A DNA stretch of 64,000 bases. Source: an uncultured Clostridia bacterium. GTDB taxonomy: Bacteria > Bacillota > Clostridia > Oscillospirales > CAG-382. Below, in pieces: positions 7,743-16,241 of the stretch (position 1 is its first letter; every line of letters starts with the position of its first letter). The notes beneath the pieces were generated by a model. The model was given only the letters and a program-made list of their open reading frames with translations, ran no database searches and had not been told where the DNA came from. The stretch lies in assembly GCA_947630765.1 (NCBI GenBank), contig CANRIX010000005.1:40708-104707 (forward strand), in the 5' to 3' direction. A program made the translations under genes and the position numbers.

Positions 7743-9191
7743 ATGGCAATCTACGACCCGACCTCCCGGAAGGCGGAGGAATTCATCAACGACGCGGAGA
7801 TTCGCGAAACCCTCGCCTACGCGGAGGAAAACAAGCACAACCTCCCGCTGATCGACGCGATCCTGGAGAAGGCGCGTCCGAAGAAGGGAGAAACCGGGTA
7901 CACCTGCGCCGGACTGACCCACCGGGAAGCGTCCGTGCTGCTGGCGTGCGACCTGCCGGAGAAGATCGAGGAGATCTACCGCATCGCCGAGGAGACCAAG
8001 CTGGCGTTCTACGGCAACCGCATCGTCATCTTTGCGCCGCTCTACCTGTCGAACTACTGCGTCAACGGGTGCGTGTACTGCCCGTACCACATGAAAAACA
8101 AGCACATTCCCCGCCGCAAGCTGACGCAGGAGGAGGTCCGCAGGGAAGTCATCGCCCTGCAGGACATGGGGCATAAGCGGCTCGCCATCGAAGCGGGGGA
8201 GGACCCGGTCAACAATCCGATCGAGTACATCCTCGACTGCATCCACACGATCTACGGCGTCCACCACAAGAACGGCGACATCCGCAGGGTCAACGTCAAT
8301 ATCGCGGCGACGACCGTCGAGAACTACCGCCGGCTCAAGGAGGCGGGGATCGGGACCTATATCCTCTTCCAGGAGACCTACCACAAGGAGAGCTACCTCG
8401 CCCTGCACCCGACCGGGCCGAAGCACGATTACGACTACCACACCGAGGCGATGGACCGTGCGATGGACGGCGGGATCGACGACGTGGGGCTGGGCGTGCT
8501 GTTCGGGTTGGAGCGGTACGCGTATGAGTTCGCCGGTCTGCTGATGCACGCCGAACACCTCGAGGCCGTCCACGGCGTCGGGCCGCATACCATCAGCGTG
8601 CCCCGCGTCAAGCGTGCCGACGACATCGACCCGGACGCGTTCGACAACGGCATCGACGACGAGACGTTCGCCAAGATCACCGCCTGCATTCGCCTCGCCG
8701 TCCCGTACACCGGCATGATCATCTCCACCCGCGAGACGCAGGCGGTCCGGGAGAAGCTGCTGCGGCTGGGCATTTCGCAGGTCAGCGGCGGTTCGCGGAC
8801 GTCCGTGGGCGGGTACGCCGAGGAGGAGCGCCCGCACGATACGGAGCAGTTCGACGTGTCCGACCAGCGCACGCTCGACGAGGTCGTCCGCTGGCTGATG
8901 GAGAACGGGCATATCCCGTCCTTCTGCACGGCGTGCTACCGCGAGGGGCGCACCGGCGACCGATTCATGAGCCTGTGCAAGAGCGGGCAGATCCTCAATT
9001 GCTGCCACCCGAACGCGTTGATGACCCTCGCCGAGTATCTGGAGGACTACGCGTCGCCGGAAACCAAGGCGGTCGGGGACAAGCTCATCGAGCGGGAGCT
9101 GGAGCGCATCCCGAAGGAGAAGGTCCGCGAGATCGCGCGGCGGAACATCGCGGAGATTCGGAACAATGGGAAAAGAGATTTTCGCTTCTGA
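7743..9191 (+). CDS. hydG: [FeFe]-hydrogenase maturase HydG, tyrosine lyase
   Basis: Radical SAM tyrosine lyase that makes the CO and cyanide ligands as an Fe synthon. 482 residues, full length. Seen: CVNGCVYC for the SAM cluster at about residue 100, GEDPVNNP, the substrate-binding beta-barrel segments, and the C-terminal extension with CTAC...C that binds the auxiliary cluster (CX2CX22C pattern around residues 397-423). It follows hydE by six bases and precedes hydF. Confidence 0.95.
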   Translation: MAIYDPTSRKAEEFINDAEIRETLAYAEENKHNLPLIDAILEKARPKKGETGYTCAGLTHREASVLLACDLPEKIEEIYRIAEETKLAFYGNRIVIFAPLYLSNYCVNGCVYCPYHMKNKHIPRRKLTQEEVRREVIALQDMGHKRLAIEAGEDPVNNPIEYILDCIHTIYGVHHKNGDIRRVNVNIAATTVENYRRLKEAGIGTYILFQETYHKESYLALHPTGPKHDYDYHTEAMDRAMDGGIDDVGLGVLFGLERYAYEFAGLLMHAEHLEAVHGVGPHTISVPRVKRADDIDPDAFDNGIDDETFAKITACIRLAVPYTGMIISTRETQAVREKLLRLGISQVSGGSRTSVGGYAEEERPHDTEQFDVSDQRTLDEVVRWLMENGHIPSFCTACYREGRTGDRFMSLCKSGQILNCCHPNALMTLAEYLEDYASPETKAVGDKLIERELERIPKEKVREIARRNIAEIRNNGKRDFRF

Positions 9192-9209
9192 AAGTCCCTT
9201 TTGGGACTT
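9192..9209 (+). other. Intercistronic hairpin between hydG and hydF
   Basis: AAGTCCC, loop TTTT, GGGACTT; no T-run follows, so it looks like an mRNA-processing or stability hairpin rather than a terminator. Confidence 0.5.
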
Positions 9210-9247
9210 GTAAAGCGTAGGAACGACGTCGGAAAGGGGAAGGAATT

Positions 9248-10438
9248 ATGAGTTTGCAGGAAACGGTTTCGGCGGAACGGGTGCATATCGGGTTTTTCGG
9301 GAAGCGCAACGCCGGGAAGTCCAGCCTGGTCAACGCCGTGACGGGGCAGGCGCTCTCGGTGGTCTCGCCGGTGCGCGGGACGACGACCGACCCGGTCAAG
9401 AAGGCGATGGAGCTGCTGCCGCTCGGGCCGGTGCTGATCATCGACACGCCCGGGCTGGACGACGAGGGGGAGCTGGGCGAGCTGCGGGTCCGCAAGGCGA
9501 AGCAGATGCTGGCGCAGACCGACCTCGCCGTGCTCGCCGTGGACGCGTGCGCGGGGCTTTCGCCGGAGGACGCGGAGCTGCTTTCCCTCTTTCGGGAGCG
9601 GGGGTTGCCGTATGTGGTCGCCTATAACAAGGCGGACCTGCTCGCCGAACGACCGCCGCTGCCGCCGGACGGGCTGTACGTCAGCGCGGTGACGGGAGAG
9701 GGCGTGCATGAACTGAAGGAGAAGCTCGGCAGCTTCGCCAAAACGCTGGAAAACCCGAGGAAGCTGGTCGCCGACCTGCTTGCTCCGGGGGACGTGACGG
9801 TGCTGGTCATTCCCATCGACGCCGCCGCGCCGAAGGGACGGCTGATTTTGCCGCAGCAGCAGGTCATGCGCGAACTGCTGGACGCGCACCTGCCGTTCGC
9901 CGCCTGCCAGGACACGGAGCTGCGGGAGACGCTTTGTGCGCTTTCGCGCCCGCCGAAGCTGGTCGTGACGGATTCGCAGGCGTTCGGGAAGGTCGCGTCC
10001 GTCCTGCCGCCGGAGCAGCTTTTGACGTCGTTTTCCATCCTGTTCGCCCGCTATAAGGGCGAGCTCGGACAGCTCGTCCGGGGTGCCGAGGCGCTCGCGG
10101 ACCTGCGCGACGGCGACCGGGTGCTGATCGCCGAGGGGTGTACGCACCACCGCCAGTGCGGGGACATCGGGACGGTCAAACTGCCCGCGTGGCTGGAAGG
10201 GTATACCGGCGCAAAACCGGTCTATACGTTCACGTCCGGCGGGGAGTTCCCGGAGGACCTTTCGCCGTTTTCGCTGGTGATTCATTGCGGGGCGTGTATG
10301 CTCAACGCCGCCGAGGTCGCGAGCCGGTTGCGCCGTGCGGCGGACGCCGGCGTGCCGGTCGTCAATTACGGCGTCGCCATCGCGAAGATGCACGGGATTC
10401 TGGAGCGGAGCTTGAAGGTATTTGGTTTCGGGGGGTAA
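9248..10438 (+). CDS. hydF: [FeFe]-hydrogenase maturation GTPase HydF
   Basis: GTPase and scaffold that receives the two-iron precursor and transfers it to hydrogenase. 396 residues: Walker A GKRNAGKSS, G3 DTPGLDD, G4 NKAD, a dimerization domain, and the C-terminal cluster-binding pattern CTHH...HCGAC (CxHx~50HCx2C). The ribosome site is GGAAAGGGGAAGG. Its last codons (GGTTTCGGGGGG) and stop form one arm of the P3 stem of repeat copy B on the opposite strand, so the two overlap. Confidence 0.95.
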   Translation: MSLQETVSAERVHIGFFGKRNAGKSSLVNAVTGQALSVVSPVRGTTTDPVKKAMELLPLGPVLIIDTPGLDDEGELGELRVRKAKQMLAQTDLAVLAVDACAGLSPEDAELLSLFRERGLPYVVAYNKADLLAERPPLPPDGLYVSAVTGEGVHELKEKLGSFAKTLENPRKLVADLLAPGDVTVLVIPIDAAAPKGRLILPQQQVMRELLDAHLPFAACQDTELRETLCALSRPPKLVVTDSQAFGKVASVLPPEQLLTSFSILFARYKGELGQLVRGAEALADLRDGDRVLIAEGCTHHRQCGDIGTVKLPAWLEGYTGAKPVYTFTSGGEFPEDLSPFSLVIHCGACMLNAAEVASRLRRAADAGVPVVNYGVAIAKMHGILERSLKVFGFGG

Positions 10439-10627
10439 ACACAATCGCGGCGGCGTCGCTAGCGACCTTGTCGCAGCTCCTCCTTGCTCTGTTTTTTCCC
10501 CCCGAATGCTCCCCTTTTATCGAAAAATGACTCGGCTTGCGCCAATACTGACGCCGCCATCGCCATTTTTCTCTTGATGTGTTCCTCCGGCGGTACATGC
10601 CCGCCTACGGAACGATATTTGATTGTA
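10425..10627 (-). ncRNA. Candidate structured RNA repeat, copy B
   Basis: Minus-strand copy. TACAAT box (10622-10627), 8 bases, P1 hairpin (10581-10613: GTTCC, internal loop GTA/GGA, GGCGG, loop GCATGTA), P2 stem (10522-10571; GAAAAATGGC with GTCATTTTTC) enclosing the conserved core GGCGGCGTCAGTATT and the GCAA-capped hairpin, and P3 (TTCGGGGGG with CCCCCCGAA, 10498-10506 and 10427-10435) enclosing a GCGAC/GTCGC hairpin and CGATTGTG. P1 and P2 differ from copies A and C by paired changes. The 3' end covers the hydF stop codon. In the 540-base gap after hydF the rest is a terminator and a palindromic repeat. Confidence 0.6.
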
Positions 10628-10715
10628 TTTTTTGCGTCTCTCGTTTTTCTTGCCGGCATATGGGACGGGGGCTGGCTCCGAGAGGAGCCGCGCGAGATGC
10701 GAGCGGTTTTTTGCG

Positions 10716-10753
10716 TAAACGCGTGGGTTTTAGCCGACGCGTTTATGTTTTTT
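10716..10753 (+). terminator. Probable terminator downstream of hydF
   Basis: TAAACGCGT/ACGCGTTTA perfect 9-bp stem, 12-base loop, followed by TG and six T. Confidence 0.65.
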
Positions 10754-10757
10754 GCCC

Positions 10758-10970
10758 GAAGTCAATCAAAATCGACGACAGTCGATTTTGCGGAATGGGG
10801 GCGTGGGGGTGCGAACTTTTACACGGTATTCCTCTCTGTGCGTTGCACAGAGAGGAATATGCGGCTCGCGGTTGAGCCGCAAGTGTAAAATTCGGCGTTC
10901 GCAAGAAATCGTAATGATTTCTTGCGAATTGCGGTTCCCCCAACGTACCCTTATCGCGAATCCCTTTCGC
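10758..10970 (-). repeat. Stop-codon-associated palindromic repeat with branched insert
   Basis: Read from the TIGR04086-like gene stop on the minus strand: GGGTACGTTGGGGG, a 127-base branched insert, CCCCCACGCCCCC, then stem AAAATCGAC/GTCGATTTT (10768-10789). The insert has a long-range stem TTTTACAC/GTGTAAAA (10817-10824 with 10883-10890) enclosing two hairpins, one of 14 bp (10828-10858), then a 13-bp hairpin (10898-10928). The same plan, with different paired bases, occurs at 55110-55237. It lies between two convergent genes. Confidence 0.65.
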
Positions 10971-10976
10971 GCACCT

Positions 10977-11447
10977 CTACCGCATCCGCCTTTGCAGTTT
11001 CTTCAGGCGGCGGTTCCGATTGGGGCGGCGGGCGGAAGCGGTCAGACCAGCGAGGGCGGCGGACGCCGGGAACAGGAGCAAGGGGGAAACGCGATGCAGC
11101 AGACTTGCGCCGGTCGCCGGTACGGCGAGGGAGAGCAGGAGCACGAACAGCGTCAGCGCGCCCCCGGCGACCAGCGCGCCGAGGAACGGGTTTACCCCCC
11201 GCGACGACGCGACCCCGGCGGCGAGGAGCGACCCGCCGTATCCCGCCGCGGCAGCGCAGAACAGGGAGGCGGGGAACACCGCGGACGACGGGTCGGACAT
11301 CTGCAACGCGACGAACGCGAGCGCGAACGCGAGGGCGAACAGGATCACAAGCCCGAGCAGGAACCCGCCGACCCCGGCGCGAAGCAATGGGTTCCCGCCC
11401 CCGGCACGGCGGTCGGCACGCGGGGAACGGGCGGGGGAATGTTTCAT
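10977..11447 (-). CDS. TIGR04086-like small membrane protein
   Basis: 156 residues with four hydrophobic segments (about 25-50, 60-80, 90-110, 120-135) and a basic C-terminal tail ending RRLKKLQRRMR. Size and layout fit the TIGR04086 membrane family of Clostridia, whose function is unknown. The start at 11447 is preceded by AAAGGAAGG; longer in-frame starts run into the divergent kdgK promoter. Single gene, divergent from kdgK. Confidence 0.6.
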   Translation of the reverse strand: MKHSPARSPRADRRAGGGNPLLRAGVGGFLLGLVILFALAFALAFVALQMSDPSSAVFPASLFCAAAAGYGGSLLAAGVASSRGVNPFLGALVAGGALTLFVLLLSLAVPATGASLLHRVSPLLLFPASAALAGLTASARRPNRNRRLKKLQRRMR

Positions 11448-11515
11448 AGGGAAGTCCTTCCTTTCGTTTGGTGTTCTATGCGTATGCGGAAAAGGCGGGG
11501 AATATGCGGATTCCC

Positions 11516-11544
11516 TTGACAGACGGGCGGAAACGTGGTATGAT
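11516..11544 (+). promoter_or_regulatory. Promoter of kdgK-birA
   Basis: TTGACA, 17-bp spacer, TATGAT, 36 bases before the kdgK start. Confidence 0.9.
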
Positions 11545-11580
11545 GAAGGGGAAAAGGAAGGCAAAAAGGAGAGGTTTTCT

Positions 11581-12600
11581 ATGGCAATCGTCACATTCGG
11601 GGAGATCATGATGCGCCTGCAGCCGCCGGGCTACCAGCGGTTCACGCAGACGGGGAGCTACGAGGCGACCTTCGGCGGCGGGGAGGCGAACGTCGCCGTC
11701 TCGCTCTGCAATTTCGGGCGGGAAACGCGGTTCGTGACGGGTCTGCCGGAGAACGAGTTGGGGACGGCCTGCGTCGGGCAGCTGCGCCGGTGGGGCGTGG
11801 ATACCCGGTTCGTGCTGCGCCGTCCGGGCCGGATGGGGCTGTATTTTTGCGAAAAAGGCGCGTCGCAGCGCCCGTCGAAGGTGCTGTACGACCGCGCCGG
11901 GTCGGTCGCGGCGGGACTAACGCCGGGGGACTTCGATTGGGACAAGATCTTCGACGGTGCGGAGTGGTTCCACTTCACCGGGATCACCCCGGCGCTCGGC
12001 GACAGCGTCGCGGCAGTCACGAAGGAAGCGTGCGAAGCGGCGAAACGGGCGGGTGCGACGGTCTCGTGCGACCTGAACTACCGAAAGAAGCTCTGGACCC
12101 GCGAGAAGGCGGGGAAGGTCATGGCGGGGCTGATGCCGTTCGTCGACCTGCTGATCGCCAACGAGGAGGACGCGTCCGACGTGTTCGGCATCCGCGCCGC
12201 GAACAGCGACGTGACGAAGGGCGAGATCGACCTCGACGGCTACCGTAGCGTCGCGGAGCAACTTGTCGCGCGGTTCGGCGTGAAACAAGTGGCGATCACG
12301 CTCCGGGAGTCGATTTCCGCGTCGCGGAACCGCTTTTCGGGTCTGCTGTATGACGGCGGGGAGCTGTTCGTTTCCAAAAAGTACGATATGCAGATCGTCG
12401 ACCGCGTCGGCGGCGGGGACAGCTTCGCCGCCGGGCTGATCTACGCGCTGGACGCCGGGATGAACGACGCGGACGCGGTGGAATTCGCGGTCGCCGCGTC
12501 CTGCCTCAAGCACAGCGTCGAGGGGGACTTCAACGCCGTGACGGTCGGGGAAGTGCTCGCCCTTTGCGGCGGGGACGGCTCGGGTCGGGTACAGCGATGA
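11581..12600 (+). CDS. kdgK: PfkB-family sugar kinase, probable 2-keto-3-deoxygluconate kinase
   Basis: 339 residues; ribokinase-fold enzyme phosphorylating a sugar acid. Seen: N-terminal GEIMMRLQPP and GGGEANVAVSL, YDRAGS in the substrate region, and the PfkB signature DRVGGGDSFAAG with catalytic Asp. Overall layout matches KdgK (uronate/pectin breakdown, Entner-Doudoroff entry), but sugar specificity cannot be read from sequence. No partner aldolase is next to it. Start with AAAAAGGAGAGG. Its stop overlaps the birA start (ATGA). Confidence 0.8.
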   Translation: MAIVTFGEIMMRLQPPGYQRFTQTGSYEATFGGGEANVAVSLCNFGRETRFVTGLPENELGTACVGQLRRWGVDTRFVLRRPGRMGLYFCEKGASQRPSKVLYDRAGSVAAGLTPGDFDWDKIFDGAEWFHFTGITPALGDSVAAVTKEACEAAKRAGATVSCDLNYRKKLWTREKAGKVMAGLMPFVDLLIANEEDASDVFGIRAANSDVTKGEIDLDGYRSVAEQLVARFGVKQVAITLRESISASRNRFSGLLYDGGELFVSKKYDMQIVDRVGGGDSFAAGLIYALDAGMNDADAVEFAVAASCLKHSVEGDFNAVTVGEVLALCGGDGSGRVQR

Positions 12601-13547
12601 GCTTGCAGGAGCAGGTGCTGGACGCGCTGCGCGGCGGGGAGACGCTTTCGGGCGAAGCGCTCGCGGAGCGGTTCGGCGTGTCGCGCAGCGCGGTGTGGAA
12701 AGCGGTGGACAGGCTGCGGCGGGACGGGTTTGAAGTGGAAGCGGCGACCAACCGGGGGTACCGCCTGTGCGCCTGCGAAGGGCTGTCCGCGGCGGTCATC
12801 GACCGCGCCGGGAACGGCGGGTTTTCGCTGGAGGTGCACGACTGCGTCGGTTCGACCAACGACCGCGCCAAGCAGTTGGCGGCGGAGGGGGCGGAGCGGG
12901 TCTGCGTCCTCGCCGACCGGCAGGAGCGCGGCAAGGGGCGCATGGGACGGCGCTTCCTTTCGCCGCCCGGGGCGGGGCTGTACCTGTCTTGCGTGCTGCG
13001 CCCGTCGCTGCGCGGGGAGGACGCGGCGCTGCTGACGACCTACGCCGCCGTCGCCGTCGCCGAGACCATCGAAGCGACGACCGGCGCATGGGCGGAGATC
13101 AAGTGGGTCAACGACGTGTACGTCGGCGGGAAAAAGGTCTGCGGGATCCTGACGGAAGGGTCGGTCGACTTCGAGAGCGGCGGATTTTCCTACGCGGTCG
13201 TCGGGATCGGGGTCAACCTGCGCAGGCGGGAATGGCCGCCGGAGCTCGCGTCCGTCGCGACGGATCTGGAAACGGAAACCGGCGTGCAGGCGGATCGGAA
13301 CCTGTTTGCGTCGGCGCTGCTGCGGCGGTTCGCGGACGTGGAAGAAGCGCTGCGGGAGCGGTCGTTTCTGGACGCGTACCGTGCGCGGTGCTTCGTGTTG
13401 GGGAAGGACGTGACGGTTTTTCGCGGGAACGAGCAATTTTGCGCCCGCGCCGTGGACGTCGGTCCGCGCGGGGAGCTGCTGGTCGACCCCGGCGACGGGA
13501 CGCTTCGCGCACTGCAAAGCGGCGAGGTGTCCGTGCGGGTGCAATGA
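12597..13547 (+). CDS. birA: Bifunctional biotin ligase / biotin operon repressor BirA
   Basis: Joins biotin to acceptor proteins and, in two-domain forms, represses biotin genes. 316 residues. An N-terminal winged helix (about 1-60, RFGVSRSAVWKAV) is followed by the catalytic domain: GSTNDRAK, GKGRMGRRF (biotinyl-AMP loop), KWVNDVYVGGKKVCGIL and a C-terminal SH3-like part. The ATG overlaps the kdgK stop as ATGA, so it is co-translated. No biotin genes or biotin-dependent carboxylase in the window. Confidence 0.92.
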   Translation: MSLQEQVLDALRGGETLSGEALAERFGVSRSAVWKAVDRLRRDGFEVEAATNRGYRLCACEGLSAAVIDRAGNGGFSLEVHDCVGSTNDRAKQLAAEGAERVCVLADRQERGKGRMGRRFLSPPGAGLYLSCVLRPSLRGEDAALLTTYAAVAVAETIEATTGAWAEIKWVNDVYVGGKKVCGILTEGSVDFESGGFSYAVVGIGVNLRRREWPPELASVATDLETETGVQADRNLFASALLRRFADVEEALRERSFLDAYRARCFVLGKDVTVFRGNEQFCARAVDVGPRGELLVDPGDGTLRALQSGEVSVRVQ

Positions 13548-13584
13548 AAAAAGCGGGATTGATTCTTGTCAATCCTGCTTTTTT
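13547..13584. terminator. Bidirectional terminator between birA and the P-loop kinase
   Basis: 12-bp stem AAGCGGGATTGA/TCAATCCTGCTT (one G-U) with six-base loop, A-run before and six T after; serves both convergent genes. Confidence 0.85.
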
Positions 13585-13629
13585 GTAGGGGGTATTTTGA
13601 TAGAATGCAAATAAATCCTGCCAAAAAAT

Positions 13630-14217
13630 CTATCTGAGTCCATTTGCAAAAACCCATGAGTAAAACAGCTCTTTCGGGGGTTTTGTGTACGCGTAATCCA
13701 AATGGGATGGCGTGGTTTCAATTATTTTTATGGCCTGTTCAAGGACTTCGCCGATCGATTTTCCGGCAATATCGATTTCTATTTCATTGATAAGCGGGCT
13801 TCGATTGATATTTTTTTCGTTCATCTTTTTCTGCAGTTCAAAATCTATCAATCCATGATTTGGGCGATTCCGCATTTGCTCTTGAATTTGGTTCAAATCA
13901 CTGCATACCAGTTTTATGGTGATAAAATCGGTTCCTTTGAAAACAATCGGGATGTCCGCCGTTCGGAGATCGTCAATGTCGGAAGCAAGGACATTCTTAT
14001 ATCCCAGCCGATGAAAACACATCAGCATGGCAACCTGATTTTCCCAGCAGGTGAGTTCTTCCAGCTCGCCCGTCATCGGCTCGCTGCCGTCCCGTGAAAT
14101 AAATTCGGGTACCATATGCTGTTCTATACAGGTGGTTTTATAGTGATCGAGAAGTCCGTTTGCCAAAGTACTTTTCCCGATACCGCTTGCGCCTGTTATA
14201 AAAATAAAATCTTTCAT
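13630..14217 (-). CDS. P-loop ATPase/kinase-like protein of atypical base composition
   Basis: 195 residues. Walker A GASGIGKST at about residues 9-17, then FKGTDFITIKLVCSD and an Arg-containing lid-like region, resembling small nucleoside/shikimate-type kinases or AAA_18 proteins; the substrate is unknown. Its DNA is clearly AT-richer (low 40s % GC by eye) than everything around it, and codon use differs (AAA, ATT, TTT common), as does the 90-base upstream stretch. That points to recent acquisition. Ribosome site TTGAGG; no good promoter found. Confidence 0.7.
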   Translation of the reverse strand: MKDFIFITGASGIGKSTLANGLLDHYKTTCIEQHMVPEFISRDGSEPMTGELEELTCWENQVAMLMCFHRLGYKNVLASDIDDLRTADIPIVFKGTDFITIKLVCSDLNQIQEQMRNRPNHGLIDFELQKKMNEKNINRSPLINEIEIDIAGKSIGEVLEQAIKIIETTPSHLDYAYTKPPKELFYSWVFANGLR

Positions 14218-14308
14218 GCGAATGATTCCTCAATATTGCGGCAAATTCTGCAAGAGTATATCTAATTTAGGAAAAACAGATACCTGCAATTTACGGTTGT
14301 AATTTCCC

Positions 14309-14998
14309 TCAATTGTGAGGGGTGCCTTCCGACGGGGCTTCCGCGGTTTTCTCTGCCGTTTCTGCCGCCGCTTCCTCCGCCGGTTGTTCCGTTTGCGGCG
14401 CGGGGGCTTCGGACGGGGCACGCAGATGCCGCCAAATGACCGTCACGGAAATCCCGGCGCAGCCGAGCGCGTAGGACAGCTTGCCCGCGTACAGCAGCAA
14501 CGGCACCATGATGCCCGCGAACAGCGCGTACACGAGGATGCTCCGCCGGCGGTGCGGGCGGACGCGGATGATCGTCGAAAAAACGATATACAGGACCGCG
14601 AGCGCGACGACCGCGAGGCATTGCGGCAAGAGCCCGAGCAGCACGCCGAAGGACGTCGCGATGCACTTCCCGCCGTGGAACCGATTGAACGGCGCGACCG
14701 CGTGACCGAGCACCGGCGCGATTACGATCAACGCGAAAAGCGGCTCGGCGGGGTCGAGGAACCGGCGGGCGAGCAGCACGGGCAGCAGCCCCTTGCCGAC
14801 GTCCAGCAGCAGGCAGAGCGCCCCGATTGCCGGTCCGCAGGTCATGAACGCGTTCGCGGCGCCGGGGTTGCGGTCGTCGCTTTCGGCGCTGACGTCCTTG
14901 CCGGTCAGCAGCAGCGGCAGGATGCGGCTGTAGAGGATACTTCCGCTGAGGAAGCCGCCCGCAAAGAGCAGCAGCCAGAGGGTCAGACGGTCGGGCAT
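14309..14998 (-). CDS. plsY: Acyl-phosphate:glycerol-3-phosphate acyltransferase PlsY
   Basis: First acylation of glycerol-3-phosphate in phospholipid synthesis, using acyl-phosphate. 229 residues, membrane protein with five or six hydrophobic segments. Family motifs: SGSILYSRI near the N-terminus, LLLDVGKGLLPV, and GHAVAPFNRFHGGKCIATS (the usual GGKGVAT reads GGKCIAT). An added Ala/Glu/Pro-rich cytoplasmic tail of about 40 residues follows the last segment. The start at 14998 overlaps the glucosyltransferase end by 16 bases, forming a lipid-synthesis pair. Confidence 0.9.
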   Translation of the reverse strand: MPDRLTLWLLLFAGGFLSGSILYSRILPLLLTGKDVSAESDDRNPGAANAFMTCGPAIGALCLLLDVGKGLLPVLLARRFLDPAEPLFALIVIAPVLGHAVAPFNRFHGGKCIATSFGVLLGLLPQCLAVVALAVLYIVFSTIIRVRPHRRRSILVYALFAGIMVPLLLYAGKLSYALGCAGISVTVIWRHLRAPSEAPAPQTEQPAEEAAAETAEKTAEAPSEGTPHN

Positions 14999-16119
14999 GG
15001 CGCACCTTCCTTTCCGAGTTGTTCGCGGATACGCGTCACGACGGTTTCCGCCGCGACGGGGGAGAGCGTTTCGCGCTGTTTTTGCCGGATCTGTTCGGCG
15101 CGGACGGGGTCGTGGGCGAGTTCGACGGCGCAGGACACCGCGTCCGGCACGTTTTTCGCCCAGAGGGACATGCCGTGGTCGGCGAAAAAGGCCGCGTTGC
15201 GTGTCTCGCACCCCGGGATCGCCCCGAAATGCACGAGCGGGACGTTGGAAACCGCCGCTTCCGTCGCGGAAAGACCGCCGGGCTTGGAAATGACCGCGTC
15301 GGCGGCACGCAGGAACAGCGGGACGTCGCCGGTAAACGGGACGGCGCGGAACGGGAACGAGCCGAAACGCTCGGACAGCTGCTCGCGCAGGGCGTCGTTG
15401 CGCCCGGTCAGCACGCAGAGGAACCCGTCCTCGCCGATCCGCTGCAGCAGTTCCTCGCACAGCACGCAGACGTGCCCGCAGCCGACGCCGCCGGTCAGCA
15501 ATAGGTAGATCCTGCGGTCAAGCGGCAAACCGAGCGTCATCCGCGCCGCTTCCGGCTCGACCGGGACGCGGAATCGGCGGGAAACCGGGATCCCGCTCGC
15601 GACGATGCGGTCGGACGGGATGCCTTTGCGGGCCAGCTCCGCGGCGACCTGCTCGTGCGGGACGAAGTAGAGGTCCGCGTCGACCTCTGCGAAGAACGGG
15701 ATACAGGTGTAGTCGGTCAGGACGCCGAAGCTCGGAATGTGCGCGCCGGTCCGCCGGCGGATCGCCGTGACCGCTTCCAGCCCGAACAGGTGGGTCGAAA
15801 GCACGCCGTCGAACCGCTCCGCCTGTAAATAGTCGTGCAGGGTGGACGCGTAGTGGGCGTTTGCGTAGTAGACCGGCGAGCGCAGCCCGGTCGATTCGTA
15901 GACCGCGCCGGCGCGATAGACCATGCCGAACACCGTCGGCGCCCGGCGGATCAGCCCGTTGTACGCTGCCGCGACCAGCTCGCGCGCACGCTTGCTTTGG
16001 AACCCGACCGGGTCCGCCAGCACGTATTCGACGCCCTGCCGTTTCAGTTCCTCCGCGAGCGCCCGGCGAGCGCTGTTGTGCCCCTCGCCGGTCGGACAGC
16101 TCAAAAGCAGTAGTTTCAT
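14983..16119 (-). CDS. MGDG synthase-family glycosyltransferase (diacylglycerol glucosyltransferase type)
   Basis: 378 residues, GT28-like fold. The N-terminal SCPTGEGHNSARRAL matches the acceptor-binding MGDG_synth domain, and KPGGLSATEA is the nucleotide-sugar motif. Relatives such as UgtP build glucosyl-diacylglycerols for membrane and lipoteichoic-acid anchors; pairing with plsY supports a glycolipid role. Start at 16119 (MKLLLLSC) behind GGAGGAAGG rather than 36 bases upstream. It lies downstream of the surface-protein terminator; no promoter recognised. Confidence 0.85.
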   Translation of the reverse strand: MKLLLLSCPTGEGHNSARRALAEELKRQGVEYVLADPVGFQSKRARELVAAAYNGLIRRAPTVFGMVYRAGAVYESTGLRSPVYYANAHYASTLHDYLQAERFDGVLSTHLFGLEAVTAIRRRTGAHIPSFGVLTDYTCIPFFAEVDADLYFVPHEQVAAELARKGIPSDRIVASGIPVSRRFRVPVEPEAARMTLGLPLDRRIYLLLTGGVGCGHVCVLCEELLQRIGEDGFLCVLTGRNDALREQLSERFGSFPFRAVPFTGDVPLFLRAADAVISKPGGLSATEAAVSNVPLVHFGAIPGCETRNAAFFADHGMSLWAKNVPDAVSCAVELAHDPVRAEQIRQKQRETLSPVAAETVVTRIREQLGKEGAPCPTV

Positions 16120-16167
16120 CGGTTTTGCCTTCCTCCCCGTAGGGGGCGGTTTCAAACAGCGAAACGA

Positions 16168-16196
16168 AAGGGCTGCAATTTTCGGTTGCAGCCCTT
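16168..16196 (-). terminator. Terminator of the 894-residue surface protein gene
   Basis: Perfect 11-bp stem AAGGGCTGCAA/TTGCAGCCCTT with seven-base loop; only a weak T stretch follows on the minus strand. Confidence 0.6.
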
Positions 16197-16241
16197 CACG
16201 TGACCCGTGTTATCGACGGGCGCAGATCCGTTTATTCGGGT

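Noticed and set aside
6573..9008. Open frame of about 810 codons on the minus strand
   Set aside because: Antisense of hydE and hydG, which have clear motifs and ribosome sites.
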